34,611 nt of DNA from Sandaracinobacteroides sp964394815 (GCA_964394815.1 CAYMZC010000010.1:1-34611), one strand, 5' to 3'; counted from the stretch's first letter, positions 25,694 through 32,889 are shown. Notes: generated from the letters alone by a model not told the origin. Program-made: numbers and translations.

Positions 25694-25718
25694 GGCCGGG
25701 GGCTTGACACCCCCGGCC
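25694..25718 (+). terminator. Hairpin between dnaK and dnaJ
   Basis: Perfect 9-bp inverted repeat (GGCCGGGGG at 25694-25702, CCCCCGGCC at 25710-25718) with a 7-nt loop. There is no T-run after it. It could act as a partial terminator or protect the dnaK mRNA 3' end, so that dnaJ is made in lower amount than dnaK. Confidence 0.6.
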
Positions 25719-25741
25719 CTGCCTTCAGAGGGCTGTCGTCA

Positions 25742-26887
25742 ATGTATACCGAAATGGACTATTACGAGCTGCTCGAGGTCGAGCGCGGCTGTGATGAAGG
25801 CGCGCTGAAAACCGCTTATCGCAAGCTCGCCATGCGCTGGCACCCGGATCGCAACCCCGGCGATTCCGAGGCAGAAAGCCGCTTCAAGGCCATCAACGAG
25901 GCCTATGACGTGCTGAAGGACCCGCAGAAGCGGGCCGCCTACGACCGCTTCGGCCATGCCGCTTTCCGCAATGGCGGCGGCGGGGCCGGCGGCGGCGGCA
26001 ACCCCTTCGGCGATTCCGCGCCCTTCTCGGATATCTTCTCGGATATCTTCGACCAGTTCATGGGCGGTGGCGGCCGTGGCAGGCGCGCCGGGCCGCAGCG
26101 CGGCGCCGATATCCGCCACGACCTTCAGGTCAGCTTCGAGGACGCCTTCCACGGCATCGAGGTGGACCTCGCCGTCGATGTCGCGGTGAGCTGCGACCAT
26201 TGCGCAGGAACAGGCGCCAAGCCCGGCGCCCGCGCCCAGAATTGCGGCACCTGCGGCGGGCGCGGCCAGGTGCGCATGCAGAACGGCATGTTCATCGTCG
26301 AGCGCACCTGCCCTTCCTGCCATGGCTCCGGCTCGGTCATTTCAGACCCGTGCGAGCATTGCGGCGGCGAAGGCCGGGTCGAGCGGCGCAAGTCGCTGAA
26401 GGTGAAGATTCCGCCCGGCGTGGACGATGGCACCCGCATCCGCCTGGCAGGCGAAGGCGAAGCCGGCCCGCGCGGCGGCGAAGCCGGCGACCTCTATCTC
26501 TTCATCCACATGAAGCCGCACGCCATCTGGAAGCGGGACGGAACCACCCTCTTCGCGCAGGTGCCCATGAGCTTCGTGGACGCGGCATTGGGTGGCGACA
26601 TCAGCATCCCCGGCATCGATCGCAAGCCGGTCGATGTGAAGGTGCCCGCCGGCACGCAGACCGGCCGCCAGTTCCGCGTGCGCGGGCGCGGCATGCCGGC
26701 GCTCAATGGCCATGGCGTGGGCGACCTGGTGGTGCAGGTGGAGCTTGAAACGCCGACGAAGCTGAACGCCCGCCAGAAGGAACTGCTGGAGGAATTCCGC
26801 GGAACAGCGGGCGGCAGCGAAGGCTGCCCGCGTTCCAAGGGTTTCTGGGACAGGCTGAAGGGCGCCTGGGACGAACTGACGGACTAG
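25742..26887 (+). CDS. dnaJ: Co-chaperone DnaJ (Hsp40)
   Basis: DnaJ delivers substrates to DnaK and stimulates its ATPase. The 381-residue product has a J domain with HPD at residues 34-36, a Gly/Phe region (about 78-110) that includes a doubled SDIF unit, and four zinc-finger repeats: CDHCAGTG, CGTCGGRG, CPSCHGSG and CEHCGGEG. Client-binding domains end in GRGMPALNGHGVGDLVVQV. The start is taken as ATG 25742; MDYYELLEV at 25754 is the more conserved start but has no better ribosome site. The stop overlaps the convergent downstream gene by 4 nt. Confidence 0.97.
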   Translation: MYTEMDYYELLEVERGCDEGALKTAYRKLAMRWHPDRNPGDSEAESRFKAINEAYDVLKDPQKRAAYDRFGHAAFRNGGGGAGGGGNPFGDSAPFSDIFSDIFDQFMGGGGRGRRAGPQRGADIRHDLQVSFEDAFHGIEVDLAVDVAVSCDHCAGTGAKPGARAQNCGTCGGRGQVRMQNGMFIVERTCPSCHGSGSVISDPCEHCGGEGRVERRKSLKVKIPPGVDDGTRIRLAGEGEAGPRGGEAGDLYLFIHMKPHAIWKRDGTTLFAQVPMSFVDAALGGDISIPGIDRKPVDVKVPAGTQTGRQFRVRGRGMPALNGHGVGDLVVQVELETPTKLNARQKELLEEFRGTAGGSEGCPRSKGFWDRLKGAWDELTD

Positions 26888-27312
26888 TCCGCCGCCGCCT
26901 TCGCGTCTTCTGCAGCGTCAGCCTTCTTCATTGGCGTGAACTTGCCCAGCCCGCAGGATGCCCCGCGCATCGGCCCACCGGATGTCTGCAGCACGGTGAT
27001 GATGTCCACGTTGCAGAGCTGGCTTTGCGAGGTCGAATACATGAAGGCCCGCTCGAACCCGAGGCCCGGGCAGCGGTTGGGCAGGGTGTTGCGCATGATC
27101 TTGCCGCCAGCCATCACGAAATCGATCGTCTGGTCATCGATCACGCGGGTGCTGTTGATGCGATGCCGGTCGATGCAGGTCACGGGCTCGCCATCGGGAA
27201 CCAGTTCCACCGGCTTTTTGCCCATGGCGGCCGCCGGGGCATGGGCCGCCATGGCAAGCGCTGCGGCAAGGACCAGCCCGGTCAGCCTGTCTTTCCTGTT
27301 GCGGTATCCCAT
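26884..27312 (-). CDS. Exported protein, DUF6491-like
   Basis: A 142-residue protein with a signal peptide (about residues 1-28, RLTGLVLAAALAMAAHAPA). It has a conserved-looking core with cysteines: TCIDRHRINSTRVIDDQTI, LPNRCPGLGFERAFMY, SQLCNVDIITVL and GASCGLGKFTPM. This pattern matches what I recall as DUF6491, whose function is unknown. The four Cys could form two disulfides in the periplasm. ATG 27312 is preceded by GAGGAGGAGG about 7 nt upstream. It is convergent with dnaJ; the two stop codons share the palindrome CTAG. Confidence 0.75.
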   Translation of the reverse strand: MGYRNRKDRLTGLVLAAALAMAAHAPAAAMGKKPVELVPDGEPVTCIDRHRINSTRVIDDQTIDFVMAGGKIMRNTLPNRCPGLGFERAFMYSTSQSQLCNVDIITVLQTSGGPMRGASCGLGKFTPMKKADAAEDAKAAAD

Positions 27313-27384
27313 TTCGCGCCTCCTCCTCTGAAGCAGGCGCAAATCTGAACTCCGGCGGCCTGAATGGCAAGTTAACACGTGCTT

Positions 27385-28107
27385 TCAGGCAGCTGGCTTG
27401 CGGCTGCCTTTGCGCGGTTCGGGTGTCTTGGGCATGTGGCGGCACCAGCTGGCCACAGGGCAACGCCAGCATTCGGGCTGGCGTGCCTTGCACAGATAGC
27501 GCCCGTGGAGGATCAGCATATGATGGGCCGGTCGCGCCCAGCGGGCCGGCACCTGGGGCACAAGCTGCCTTTCCACGGCCTCGGGCGTCTTGCCGTCGCA
27601 CAGGCCGATTCGCCGCGCCACCCGGAAGACATGGGTGTCGACCGCCAGGGTCGGTTCCCCGAAGGCCTCGTTCAGCACCACATTCGCCGTCTTGCGGCCC
27701 ACGCCCGCCAGCGCTTCCAGTTCGGCGCGGGTGCGTGGCACCGCGCCGCCATGCCGCTCGATCAGTTGTTCGGACAGGCGGATCACATTGGCCGCCTTGG
27801 CGTTGAAGAGCCCGATGGTGCGGATATGCTGGCGCAATCCCTCAAGCCCGAGGTCGAGCATGGCCTGCGGTGTCTGCACCGTCTGGAACAGCGCCTTCGT
27901 CGCGCGGTTCACTCCGGCATCCGTCGCCTGCGCCGAAAGCACCACCGCCACCAGCAGGGTATAGGGGTTCACATAATCGAGTTCCGTCCGGGGGTCTGGG
28001 TTTGCCGCGCCCAGCGCATCGAAGATCGCCTCCACTTCGGCAGGCGAAAGCGGCCGCGCCTTGGCGGCGCGTACCGGGGGCTTTTTGTCACTGGGCGTAC
28101 GGGCCAT
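27385..28107 (-). CDS. nth: Endonuclease III (DNA glycosylase/AP lyase)
   Basis: Nth removes oxidised pyrimidines and nicks the abasic site in base excision repair. The 240-residue product has the helix-hairpin-helix LAGVGRKTANVV with catalytic K139, the VDTHVFRV loop with D157, and the [4Fe-4S] cluster ligands C206-x6-C213-x2-C216-x5-C222. The N- and C-terminal ends are basic extensions (ARTPSDKKPPVRAAK; EPRKGSRKPAA). ATG 28107 has no clear ribosome site. It diverges from the DUF2244 gene with only 21 bp between start codons. Confidence 0.96.
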   Translation of the reverse strand: MARTPSDKKPPVRAAKARPLSPAEVEAIFDALGAANPDPRTELDYVNPYTLLVAVVLSAQATDAGVNRATKALFQTVQTPQAMLDLGLEGLRQHIRTIGLFNAKAANVIRLSEQLIERHGGAVPRTRAELEALAGVGRKTANVVLNEAFGEPTLAVDTHVFRVARRIGLCDGKTPEAVERQLVPQVPARWARPAHHMLILHGRYLCKARQPECWRCPVASWCRHMPKTPEPRKGSRKPAA

Positions 28108-28128
28108 GAATTTGCTAGAGCAGCCCGC

Positions 28129-28611
28129 ATGCGACCCCGCAAGCCCGCCATCTTCGATCTTGAAATGCGCCCCAGCCGCTCGCTCGACCGGCGCAGCTTC
28201 TGGCTGATGATCGCCGGCGTCTCCCTCATCTTCCTTCTGATGGGGGTGCGCTTCCTGATGCTGGGCGCCTGGCCCATCCTGCCCTTCATGCTGGCCGATA
28301 TCGCGCTGCTGGCCTGGGCCATGCGCGCCTCCTATCGTTCGGGCCGCGCGTCCGAGCATCTGCGCCTCGATTCGGAGGGGCTGGAATTCATCCGCATCGC
28401 AGCGCACGGCCAGGCCCGACGCATGCGGCTGGAACCCTGGCACGCCCGTGTCGAGCTGGAGGAACTGGGCGAGGCTGAAAACCGGCTGTGGCTCAGGGCT
28501 GGCGACCGCCGGCTGAGGCTGGGCAGCTTCCTTTCCCCGGCGGAAAGGGCAGCGATCGCCGATGTGATCGACGACGGGCTGCGGCGCTTCCGGCGCGGCG
28601 ACCGGCCATGA
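28129..28611 (+). CDS. DUF2244 integral membrane protein
   Basis: A 160-residue membrane protein with two adjacent transmembrane segments (about residues 22-43, FWLMIAGVSLIFLLMGVRFL, and 46-66, WPILPFMLADIALLAWAM). A cytoplasmic domain follows (SEGLEFIRIAAHGQARRMRL, EPWHARVELEE, RLRLGSFLSPAERAAIADVI) that fits the DUF2244 pattern. Function is unknown. It overlaps the methyltransferase gene by 4 nt (ATGA). The start ATG 28129 lacks a ribosome site and sits 21 bp from the divergent nth start, so the mRNA leader must be very short or lie within nth. Confidence 0.85.
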   Translation: MRPRKPAIFDLEMRPSRSLDRRSFWLMIAGVSLIFLLMGVRFLMLGAWPILPFMLADIALLAWAMRASYRSGRASEHLRLDSEGLEFIRIAAHGQARRMRLEPWHARVELEELGEAENRLWLRAGDRRLRLGSFLSPAERAAIADVIDDGLRRFRRGDRP

Positions 28612-29237
28612 CGGAAGACCCGCGCCTTTCCTCGCCGGCGGCCCATCGCAACCGGGATCCCATTCTTGCCGTGCTGCGACAGGTGCTGCCGGAAACGGGC
28701 AGCGTGCTCGAAATCGCAAGCGGCACGGGCGAGCATGTGGTCCATTTTGCCCGTGCACTCCCGGCCCTGTCGTGGCAGCCGAGCGACCCATCACCTGAAG
28801 CCCGGGCATCCGTTGCCGCCCATGCCGCCGATTCAGGGCTTGCGAACATCCGCCCGGTTGCGGCACTCGATGCCGCGCGCGGGCAGGAAGCTGGCGCATG
28901 GCCGGTCGAAAGAGCCGATGCGATCCTGTGCATCAACATGGTGCACATAAGCCCCTGGGAAGCAACGCAGGGGCTGATGGCCGGGGCCTCGCGGCTGCTT
29001 CCGCCCGGCGGGTTGCTCATCCTCTATGGCCCCTATCTGCGGGACGGGGTGGAAACGGCGCCATCCAATCTGGCCTTCGACACCGACCTCAAGGCTCGCG
29101 ACCCGCGCTGGGGCCTGCGCCGGCTGGAAACGGTCTCCGCCGAGGCGGCGGCCCATGGGCTTGGGCTGGAGCGGGTGGACGAAATGCCGGCAAACAACCT
29201 TCTGCTCGTCTTCCGCCGGGAGCAGGGAACGGCCTGA
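28608..29237 (+). CDS. DUF938 SAM-dependent methyltransferase-like protein
   Basis: A 209-residue protein with a class I methyltransferase fold: SAM-binding motif I is VLEIASGTGEHVVHFARALP (about residues 36-55), followed by LSWQPSDPSPEARASV and ADAILCINMVHISPWEATQGL, the DUF938 signature, then GGLLILYGPYLRDGVETAPSN. The substrate is unknown. It is translationally coupled to the DUF2244 gene (ATGA overlap). A tandem repeat and a strong terminator follow. Confidence 0.9.
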   Translation: MTEDPRLSSPAAHRNRDPILAVLRQVLPETGSVLEIASGTGEHVVHFARALPALSWQPSDPSPEARASVAAHAADSGLANIRPVAALDAARGQEAGAWPVERADAILCINMVHISPWEATQGLMAGASRLLPPGGLLILYGPYLRDGVETAPSNLAFDTDLKARDPRWGLRRLETVSAEAAAHGLGLERVDEMPANNLLLVFRREQGTA

Positions 29238-29246
29238 CACCGCCCC

Positions 29247-29282
29247 CATGACAAGGCGCCATTCCATGACAATGCGCCATTA
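29247..29282. repeat. 18-bp tandem duplication after the DUF938 gene
   Basis: Two 18-bp units (29247-29264 and 29265-29282), each beginning CATGACAA and containing GCGCCATT, differ at two positions. They lie in the 3' untranslated region between the methyltransferase stop and the terminator hairpin. No coding role is seen. Confidence 0.8.
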
Positions 29283-29304
29283 AGAACTGGCGCCACAAGG
29301 AACA

Positions 29305-29334
29305 GGGGCCGCGACCATCTCAGGTCGCGGCCCC
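29305..29334. terminator. Bidirectional terminator hairpin
   Basis: Perfect 12-bp inverted repeat (GGGGCCGCGACC / GGTCGCGGCCCC) with a 6-nt loop. It lies between the convergent DUF938 gene (+) and the GlsB-like gene (-). A short T-rich stretch (CTTTGTGTGT) follows on the + side. Confidence 0.8.
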
Positions 29335-29360
29335 CGGCCTTTGTGTGTCAAGGCAGGCGC

Positions 29361-29630
29361 TTACCGCACGCGGCCACGACGGAAGAGGTTCACGATCCCC
29401 AGCAGGACGATGGCCCCGAGGAACGATGCAAGAAGCGAGCGGATATCCATCGCGCCCGAAGTGATCGGTGCGCCGCCGATCAGTGGCGTGATGAGGAAGC
29501 CGGCGAGAAAGGCGCCGACGATTCCGACAACGACATTCAGAAGAATGCCCTGTTGCGCGTCGGTACGCATGACGATGCTGGCCAGCCAGCCAAGGATGCC
29601 GCCGACGACGATGATGAGAAGAAGGCCCAT
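29361..29630 (-). CDS. GlsB/YeaQ/YmgE family membrane protein
   Basis: An 89-residue, three-segment membrane protein of the transglycosylase-associated/GlsB family, whose members are often stress-induced; the molecular role is not settled. Visible features are IIVVGGILGWLASIVMRTDAQQGILLNVVVGIVGAFLAGFL (segments about 4-20 and 30-50) and LLASFLGAIVLLGIVNLFRRG at the end. GGAG lies about 8 nt before the ATG. It follows the PRC-barrel gene by 107 nt on the same strand with no promoter recognised between them, so it may share that gene's EcfG-type promoter. Confidence 0.92.
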   Translation of the reverse strand: MGLLLIIVVGGILGWLASIVMRTDAQQGILLNVVVGIVGAFLAGFLITPLIGGAPITSGAMDIRSLLASFLGAIVLLGIVNLFRRGRVR

Positions 29631-29737
29631 GTTCAGTCTCCTGCCAGATGCTGCACGGATCGTTTATGCCCGTGTCCGGTGGTGGAATGCCGGGGGCTGT
29701 CGCTCCCCTGCTTTGGATGTGCGTTTTTCCGCCAGAC

Positions 29738-30214
29738 TCAGGGGCGCGGCTGCGGCGAGGTGCCAACCGCCATGCTGCTTCCCACGCCCGCCGTGGAGGG
29801 CGGCATCACGCCATAGTGGCGGTCAGCGTCCGGGCCCCATTTCCCGTGGTCGATCTGGGCGCGGTCATAGCTGGGCGCGTCTTTCAGCGTCGCGCCGGCC
29901 ATGTCGATGCGATAACCGCCGACCGACGTGTCATAATCGAGCCTGTGCCAGGGCACGGGGTGATATTTCTCGCCGATGCCGAGAAAGCCGCCGAAGCTCA
30001 TGATCGCATAGGCGACCTTGCCGGTATATTTGTCGAGCATGACGTCATCGATGGCGCCGATCTTCTTGCCATCGCAGTCATAGCAGGCGGTGCCTTCGAC
30101 CTTGCTGGCGGAAATCAGCGTCCCGCTTTCATCGCGTGGAAAATCACGCCCATTGCCCGGGCCATCATGGCGGGCGGTGTCCTGATCCTTGCTGCTGTGC
30201 ATGTGCTGGTTCAT
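29738..30214 (-). CDS. PRC-barrel domain protein
   Basis: A 158-residue soluble protein with a hydrophilic N-terminus (residues 1-32) and a PRC-barrel (about 33-110): TLISASKVEGTACYDCDGKKIG, IDDVMLDKYTGKVAYAIMSFG, GIGEKYHPVPWHRLDYD. Such proteins are common stress-induced genes in alphaproteobacteria; their binding partners are unknown. GGAGG lies about 6 nt before the ATG. A GGAAC-N16-GGTT element (30262-30286, minus strand) sits about 50 nt upstream, so general stress sigma control is likely. Confidence 0.92.
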   Translation of the reverse strand: MNQHMHSSKDQDTARHDGPGNGRDFPRDESGTLISASKVEGTACYDCDGKKIGAIDDVMLDKYTGKVAYAIMSFGGFLGIGEKYHPVPWHRLDYDTSVGGYRIDMAGATLKDAPSYDRAQIDHGKWGPDADRHYGVMPPSTAGVGSSMAVGTSPQPRP

Positions 30215-30261
30215 GTCTGTCCTCCGGTGTCAGGCCGGTGTTCCGGCGCTCATGCCAACAA

Positions 30262-30286
30262 AACCCGGAAGGCCCCCGAATGTTCC
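30262..30286 (-). promoter_or_regulatory. EcfG-type promoter of the PRC-barrel gene
   Basis: On the minus strand GGAAC (30286-30282), a 16-bp spacer, then GGTT (30265-30262). This matches the GGAAC-N16/17-NGTT pattern of alphaproteobacterial general stress sigma factors. The inferred start site lies near 30256, about 40 nt before the ATG. Confidence 0.75.
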
Positions 30287-30432
30287 ACGCCTGCTTTTCC
30301 CTTCGAAACAGGACCGGATGAAAGAAATGAAGAAGGGCACGAAGCATGGCGCGCCCCGTATCCTTGCAGGCCTGATAGAAGCGGCATTGAATAGTTTTTC
30401 CATACATGCGCCGATGGCCTGGATATTTTTCA

Positions 30433-30457
30433 GGAACCTTTCCGGATCAGGCCGGTT
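30433..30457 (+). promoter_or_regulatory. EcfG-type promoter of the small membrane protein gene
   Basis: GGAAC at 30433-30437, a 16-bp spacer and GGTT at 30454-30457, the same spacing as at the PRC-barrel and phyR promoters. The start site would fall near 30463, leaving a leader of about 130 nt before the ATG at 30591. Confidence 0.75.
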
Positions 30458-30590
30458 CTCCGCTCATGCCCACTGGCCAGACCCGCACTCGCACGGGGCA
30501 GGTCGGTTTTTCGCCCCCACGGGGCAGGCCAGGGGCCGGACACATGCGGCTGCATCCGGGGGGTGCGCTGCAAGACAGGAGGCAGACAAG

Positions 30591-30878
30591 ATGAACGCCA
30601 ATCCGCACGACAGCAGCACCAGCGGCAATACCGGTCGCGTCGTCGCCATCATCCTCGTGGCCGCAGTCGCGGTTCTCGCCCTTGCCTGGGCGCTCGGGCT
30701 CTTCAACGTCGACGCCTCGGGCAAGCTGCAGGCGCCCGATGTGAAGATCGAGGGCGGTGAAGTCCCCGATGTACAGGTCGAGACTGCCGATGTCAGCGTC
30801 GGCACCGAGACCGCCACCATCGAAGTGCCCACGGTCGATATCGACAAGCCGGGCGACGATGGGAGCGCCAACCGCTAA
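30591..30878 (+). CDS. Small single-pass membrane protein of unknown function, stress-linked by promoter
   Basis: A 95-residue protein of no recognised family. Residues 1-15 are polar (NPHDSSTSGNTG), residues about 16-38 form one transmembrane helix (GRVVAIILVAAVAVLALAWA), and the remaining ~57 residues are acidic with repeated short beta-like units: APDVKIEGGEVPDVQVET, ADVSVGTETATIEV, PTVDIDKPGDD. The orientation suggests an exported acidic tail. An optimal AGGAGG (30577-30582) lies 8 nt before the ATG. An EcfG-type promoter upstream and a terminator 20 nt downstream make it a single-gene unit. Confidence 0.85.
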   Translation: MNANPHDSSTSGNTGRVVAIILVAAVAVLALAWALGLFNVDASGKLQAPDVKIEGGEVPDVQVETADVSVGTETATIEVPTVDIDKPGDDGSANR

Positions 30879-30897
30879 GCCTGACGAAGCCGGAATG

Positions 30898-30929
30898 AAG
30901 GCCGTGGCCAGGCTGGCCACGGCCTTTTT
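30898..30929 (+). terminator. Rho-independent terminator
   Basis: 12-bp perfect stem (AAGGCCGTGGCC / GGCCACGGCCTT, 30898-30909 and 30915-30926) with a 5-nt loop and a five-T run (30925-30929). It ends the small membrane protein transcript and lies 44 bp from the convergent kinase gene end. Confidence 0.92.
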
Positions 30930-30972
30930 CATGCGCGCCTTCAGGCGCACCCGGAACGGCCGGCCGCGCCCT

Positions 30973-32889
30973 TCAGCCAGGCTCTTCAGATGATGTCAGG
31001 ATCGCGCGTTCGAACCGGTCAAGATTGGCTGCCGGCATCTCGAGCCGGATCAAGGGCAGGCCATCCGCATCGGCACCGACAAGACAAGTGCCGCCAAGTT
31101 GCCGCGCGAGCGCCCGGAGCATCCGCGTCTCCTCGTCGGCGATGGGGCATGCCTGCCCGCCACCACCAGCCCGGATGGCCAGCAGCGCCGAACCACCTGC
31201 CAGACGGAAGGAAAGCCGGAACCATGGCGCGCTTCGCCCGGCGCCGGCGGCTTCATGTCCCGCATTCTCCCCTTCCGGGGCCGGAGGCCTCGCCATCAGT
31301 CCGGCGGCTTCCACGATCCAGAGGGACAGCGGCACAGCCGTATCGATGCTGATGTCGGCCGCATCCGGTCTCTGGTCCAGGATGAACCCGCTGACACCCG
31401 GCATCGACCGCCCCAGAAGGGCCGCCAGCTCTTCCAGAAGCTGCCGTGCCCCGATGCTGGTTTCCTGCCCGGCGCTGTAATGCAGCCGGTGCACGAGCGA
31501 CAGGACCGCCACACGCAGGCGCACATGGGACAGCACATCCCGGCCCTCGCCGGGGCCGGCCTCGCGCGCCTGCAGGCTGAGATAGCTGCCCATGATCTGC
31601 AGCGTGTTGCCAACGCGATGATGCAGTTCGAGGGTCAGCGCCTTCTGGCGCGCGATGGCGGCCTTCAGCGTGCGGTCGCGCTCGGCGATCATGTGCGCCA
31701 TGGCCTGCAGGTCCTGCGCCAGCGCGCGCATTTCTTTCGGCGCATCGGCAAAACGCCCCTCGCGCTGAATGTAGCGTCCGGCGCCGATTTCGCGCGCCTT
31801 GTCCCCCAGTCGCCCCACCCAGCGCAATATGGCATGGTTGGCGCCCACCCAGATTGCGGCGGAGGCCAGCAGAAGCGCCAGGACCGGAAGCGCGAAATAG
31901 CTGGCGATGAACCACCATTCCGCGGTGAAGAGGTAGGGCGCGGGCGCCGCCGTCACGACATGAAAGGCGCCCTCGGGGTCCGTATCCGGCAGCAGCGGCT
32001 CGGCCACATAGGACCAGCGGTGACCATCGGCATCCCGGGCACTGAACATGGCCGCCACTCCGGTGCCGTCTCGCTGCTCTTCATCATGCTCTTCTGCACC
32101 CGAATCATGGGCATTTCCGGGGGCGTTGCCGGGGGCGTTGCCGGGCGCAATGGCGTGCCGGGGATCCAGCGACAGCCGGCCCCAGTCAACCGGACGGGTG
32201 GAGAGCAGGATCCGCCCTGTCCCGTCCACCAGCATCACCACGGCGTTGCGGGAATGTTTGTGGATGCGCACCCTGTCCTGAAAGGCGCGCAGGTCGATCG
32301 AGGCGGCGATCATGCGCCCCCCCCCCGCAGCACTCTCCCTGTCCTCCGGAACGGGGCCATCCGGCACGGGAAGGACGGCCACGAAAACGGTGCGCCGGGA
32401 ATGCGTGCCCCAGACTGGCGGCAGCAACCGGAAACCCGGCCGTTCAGCGACCATGCGCCAGGCGCTCCAGCCGGCCATGCTTTCACCCACCATCTCGGGC
32501 ATGGCCGAGCAGAGGACCCGGCCATCGGCAGTCACGAGCGACAGCTGGGTATAGGGGTCCAGCGCGTTCCACGCGTTCAGCAGCGCCGGGCCGCAGCGCG
32601 CCTGCTCGCCGGACAGCACATCCGGGTTCGTGGCCAGCAGCGACAGGAGCATGCGGATGTTGCGGATCTCGCCCCGTTCGGACATGGCGGCAAGACGCGC
32701 CGTATCGGCCAGCGCCTCGGCATGGAGCGCCCGGTCACGGTCGAGCCGGAAGATGCCGTTGATGGTGGCAAGGGCCGCCAGCGGCAGCAACGAGGCCAGC
32801 ACCACCAGCAGCATGGCCGAACGGACACCCGTGCGCCGCGCGAGTGACGATAGCAATCCTCGCTGTTCGCCCAGCGCGCCGCCTGTCAC
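30973..32889 (-). CDS. PhyP-like membrane histidine kinase/phosphatase with degenerate ATP-binding domain
   Basis: A 638-residue membrane sensor: transmembrane segment 1 (about 24-45), a ~280-residue periplasmic domain, segment 2 (about 326-350), a linker, then a HisKA_2-type dimerisation domain with ELHHRVGNTLQIMGSYLSLQ (H423/H424). The following region (about 500-625) should be a HATPase. It keeps a fold-like pattern, but the N-box asparagine motif is replaced (VPLSLWIVEAAGLMARPP) and no DxGxG box is seen. This suggests it acts as a phosphatase on PhyR, or has unusual kinase activity. GTG start overlaps the ecfG stop (GTGA). As I recall, Sphingomonas PhyP occupies this locus and acts negatively on PhyR. 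A 10-G run and a 12-bp repeat (PGNA units) lie in the sensor domain. Confidence 0.88.
   Translation of the reverse strand: MTGGALGEQRGLLSSLARRTGVRSAMLLVVLASLLPLAALATINGIFRLDRDRALHAEALADTARLAAMSERGEIRNIRMLLSLLATNPDVLSGEQARCGPALLNAWNALDPYTQLSLVTADGRVLCSAMPEMVGESMAGWSAWRMVAERPGFRLLPPVWGTHSRRTVFVAVLPVPDGPVPEDRESAAGGGRMIAASIDLRAFQDRVRIHKHSRNAVVMLVDGTGRILLSTRPVDWGRLSLDPRHAIAPGNAPGNAPGNAHDSGAEEHDEEQRDGTGVAAMFSARDADGHRWSYVAEPLLPDTDPEGAFHVVTAAPAPYLFTAEWWFIASYFALPVLALLLASAAIWVGANHAILRWVGRLGDKAREIGAGRYIQREGRFADAPKEMRALAQDLQAMAHMIAERDRTLKAAIARQKALTLELHHRVGNTLQIMGSYLSLQAREAGPGEGRDVLSHVRLRVAVLSLVHRLHYSAGQETSIGARQLLEELAALLGRSMPGVSGFILDQRPDAADISIDTAVPLSLWIVEAAGLMARPPAPEGENAGHEAAGAGRSAPWFRLSFRLAGGSALLAIRAGGGGQACPIADEETRMLRALARQLGGTCLVGADADGLPLIRLEMPAANLDRFERAILTSSEEPG
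32117..32146. repeat. 12-bp tandem repeat inside the kinase sensor domain
   Basis: Two perfect 12-bp units (CCGGGGGCGTTG) and a partial third encode the peptide PGNAPGNAPGNA on the minus strand. In-frame copy changes would only alter linker length. Confidence 0.85.
32317..32326. repeat. C10/G10 homopolymer inside the kinase coding sequence
   Basis: Ten consecutive C on the + strand, read as G10 in the kinase gene (AAGGGRM region, about residue 190). The frame is intact on both sides here. Gain or loss of one base would truncate the protein before its signalling domain. Confidence 0.9.

Larger units (their letters stand above)
30215..30590. other. Gene-free 376-bp divergent control region
   Basis: No gene is supported here. 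The region separates the minus-strand PRC-barrel gene from the plus-strand small membrane protein and holds two divergent EcfG-type promoters (30262-30286, minus; 30433-30457, plus) about 150 bp apart. The plus-strand leader would be about 130 nt long. Nothing else recognisable was seen. Confidence 0.7.

Noticed and set aside
29299..29323. GGAAC before the hairpin downstream of DUF938 as another EcfG promoter
   Set aside because: The bases at the 16- and 17-nt spacing do not give NGTT, and it points into a terminator and a convergent gene.
29631..29737. Separate EcfG promoter for the GlsB-like gene
   Set aside because: No GGAAC is present on the minus strand in this gap, so co-transcription with the PRC-barrel gene is the simpler explanation.
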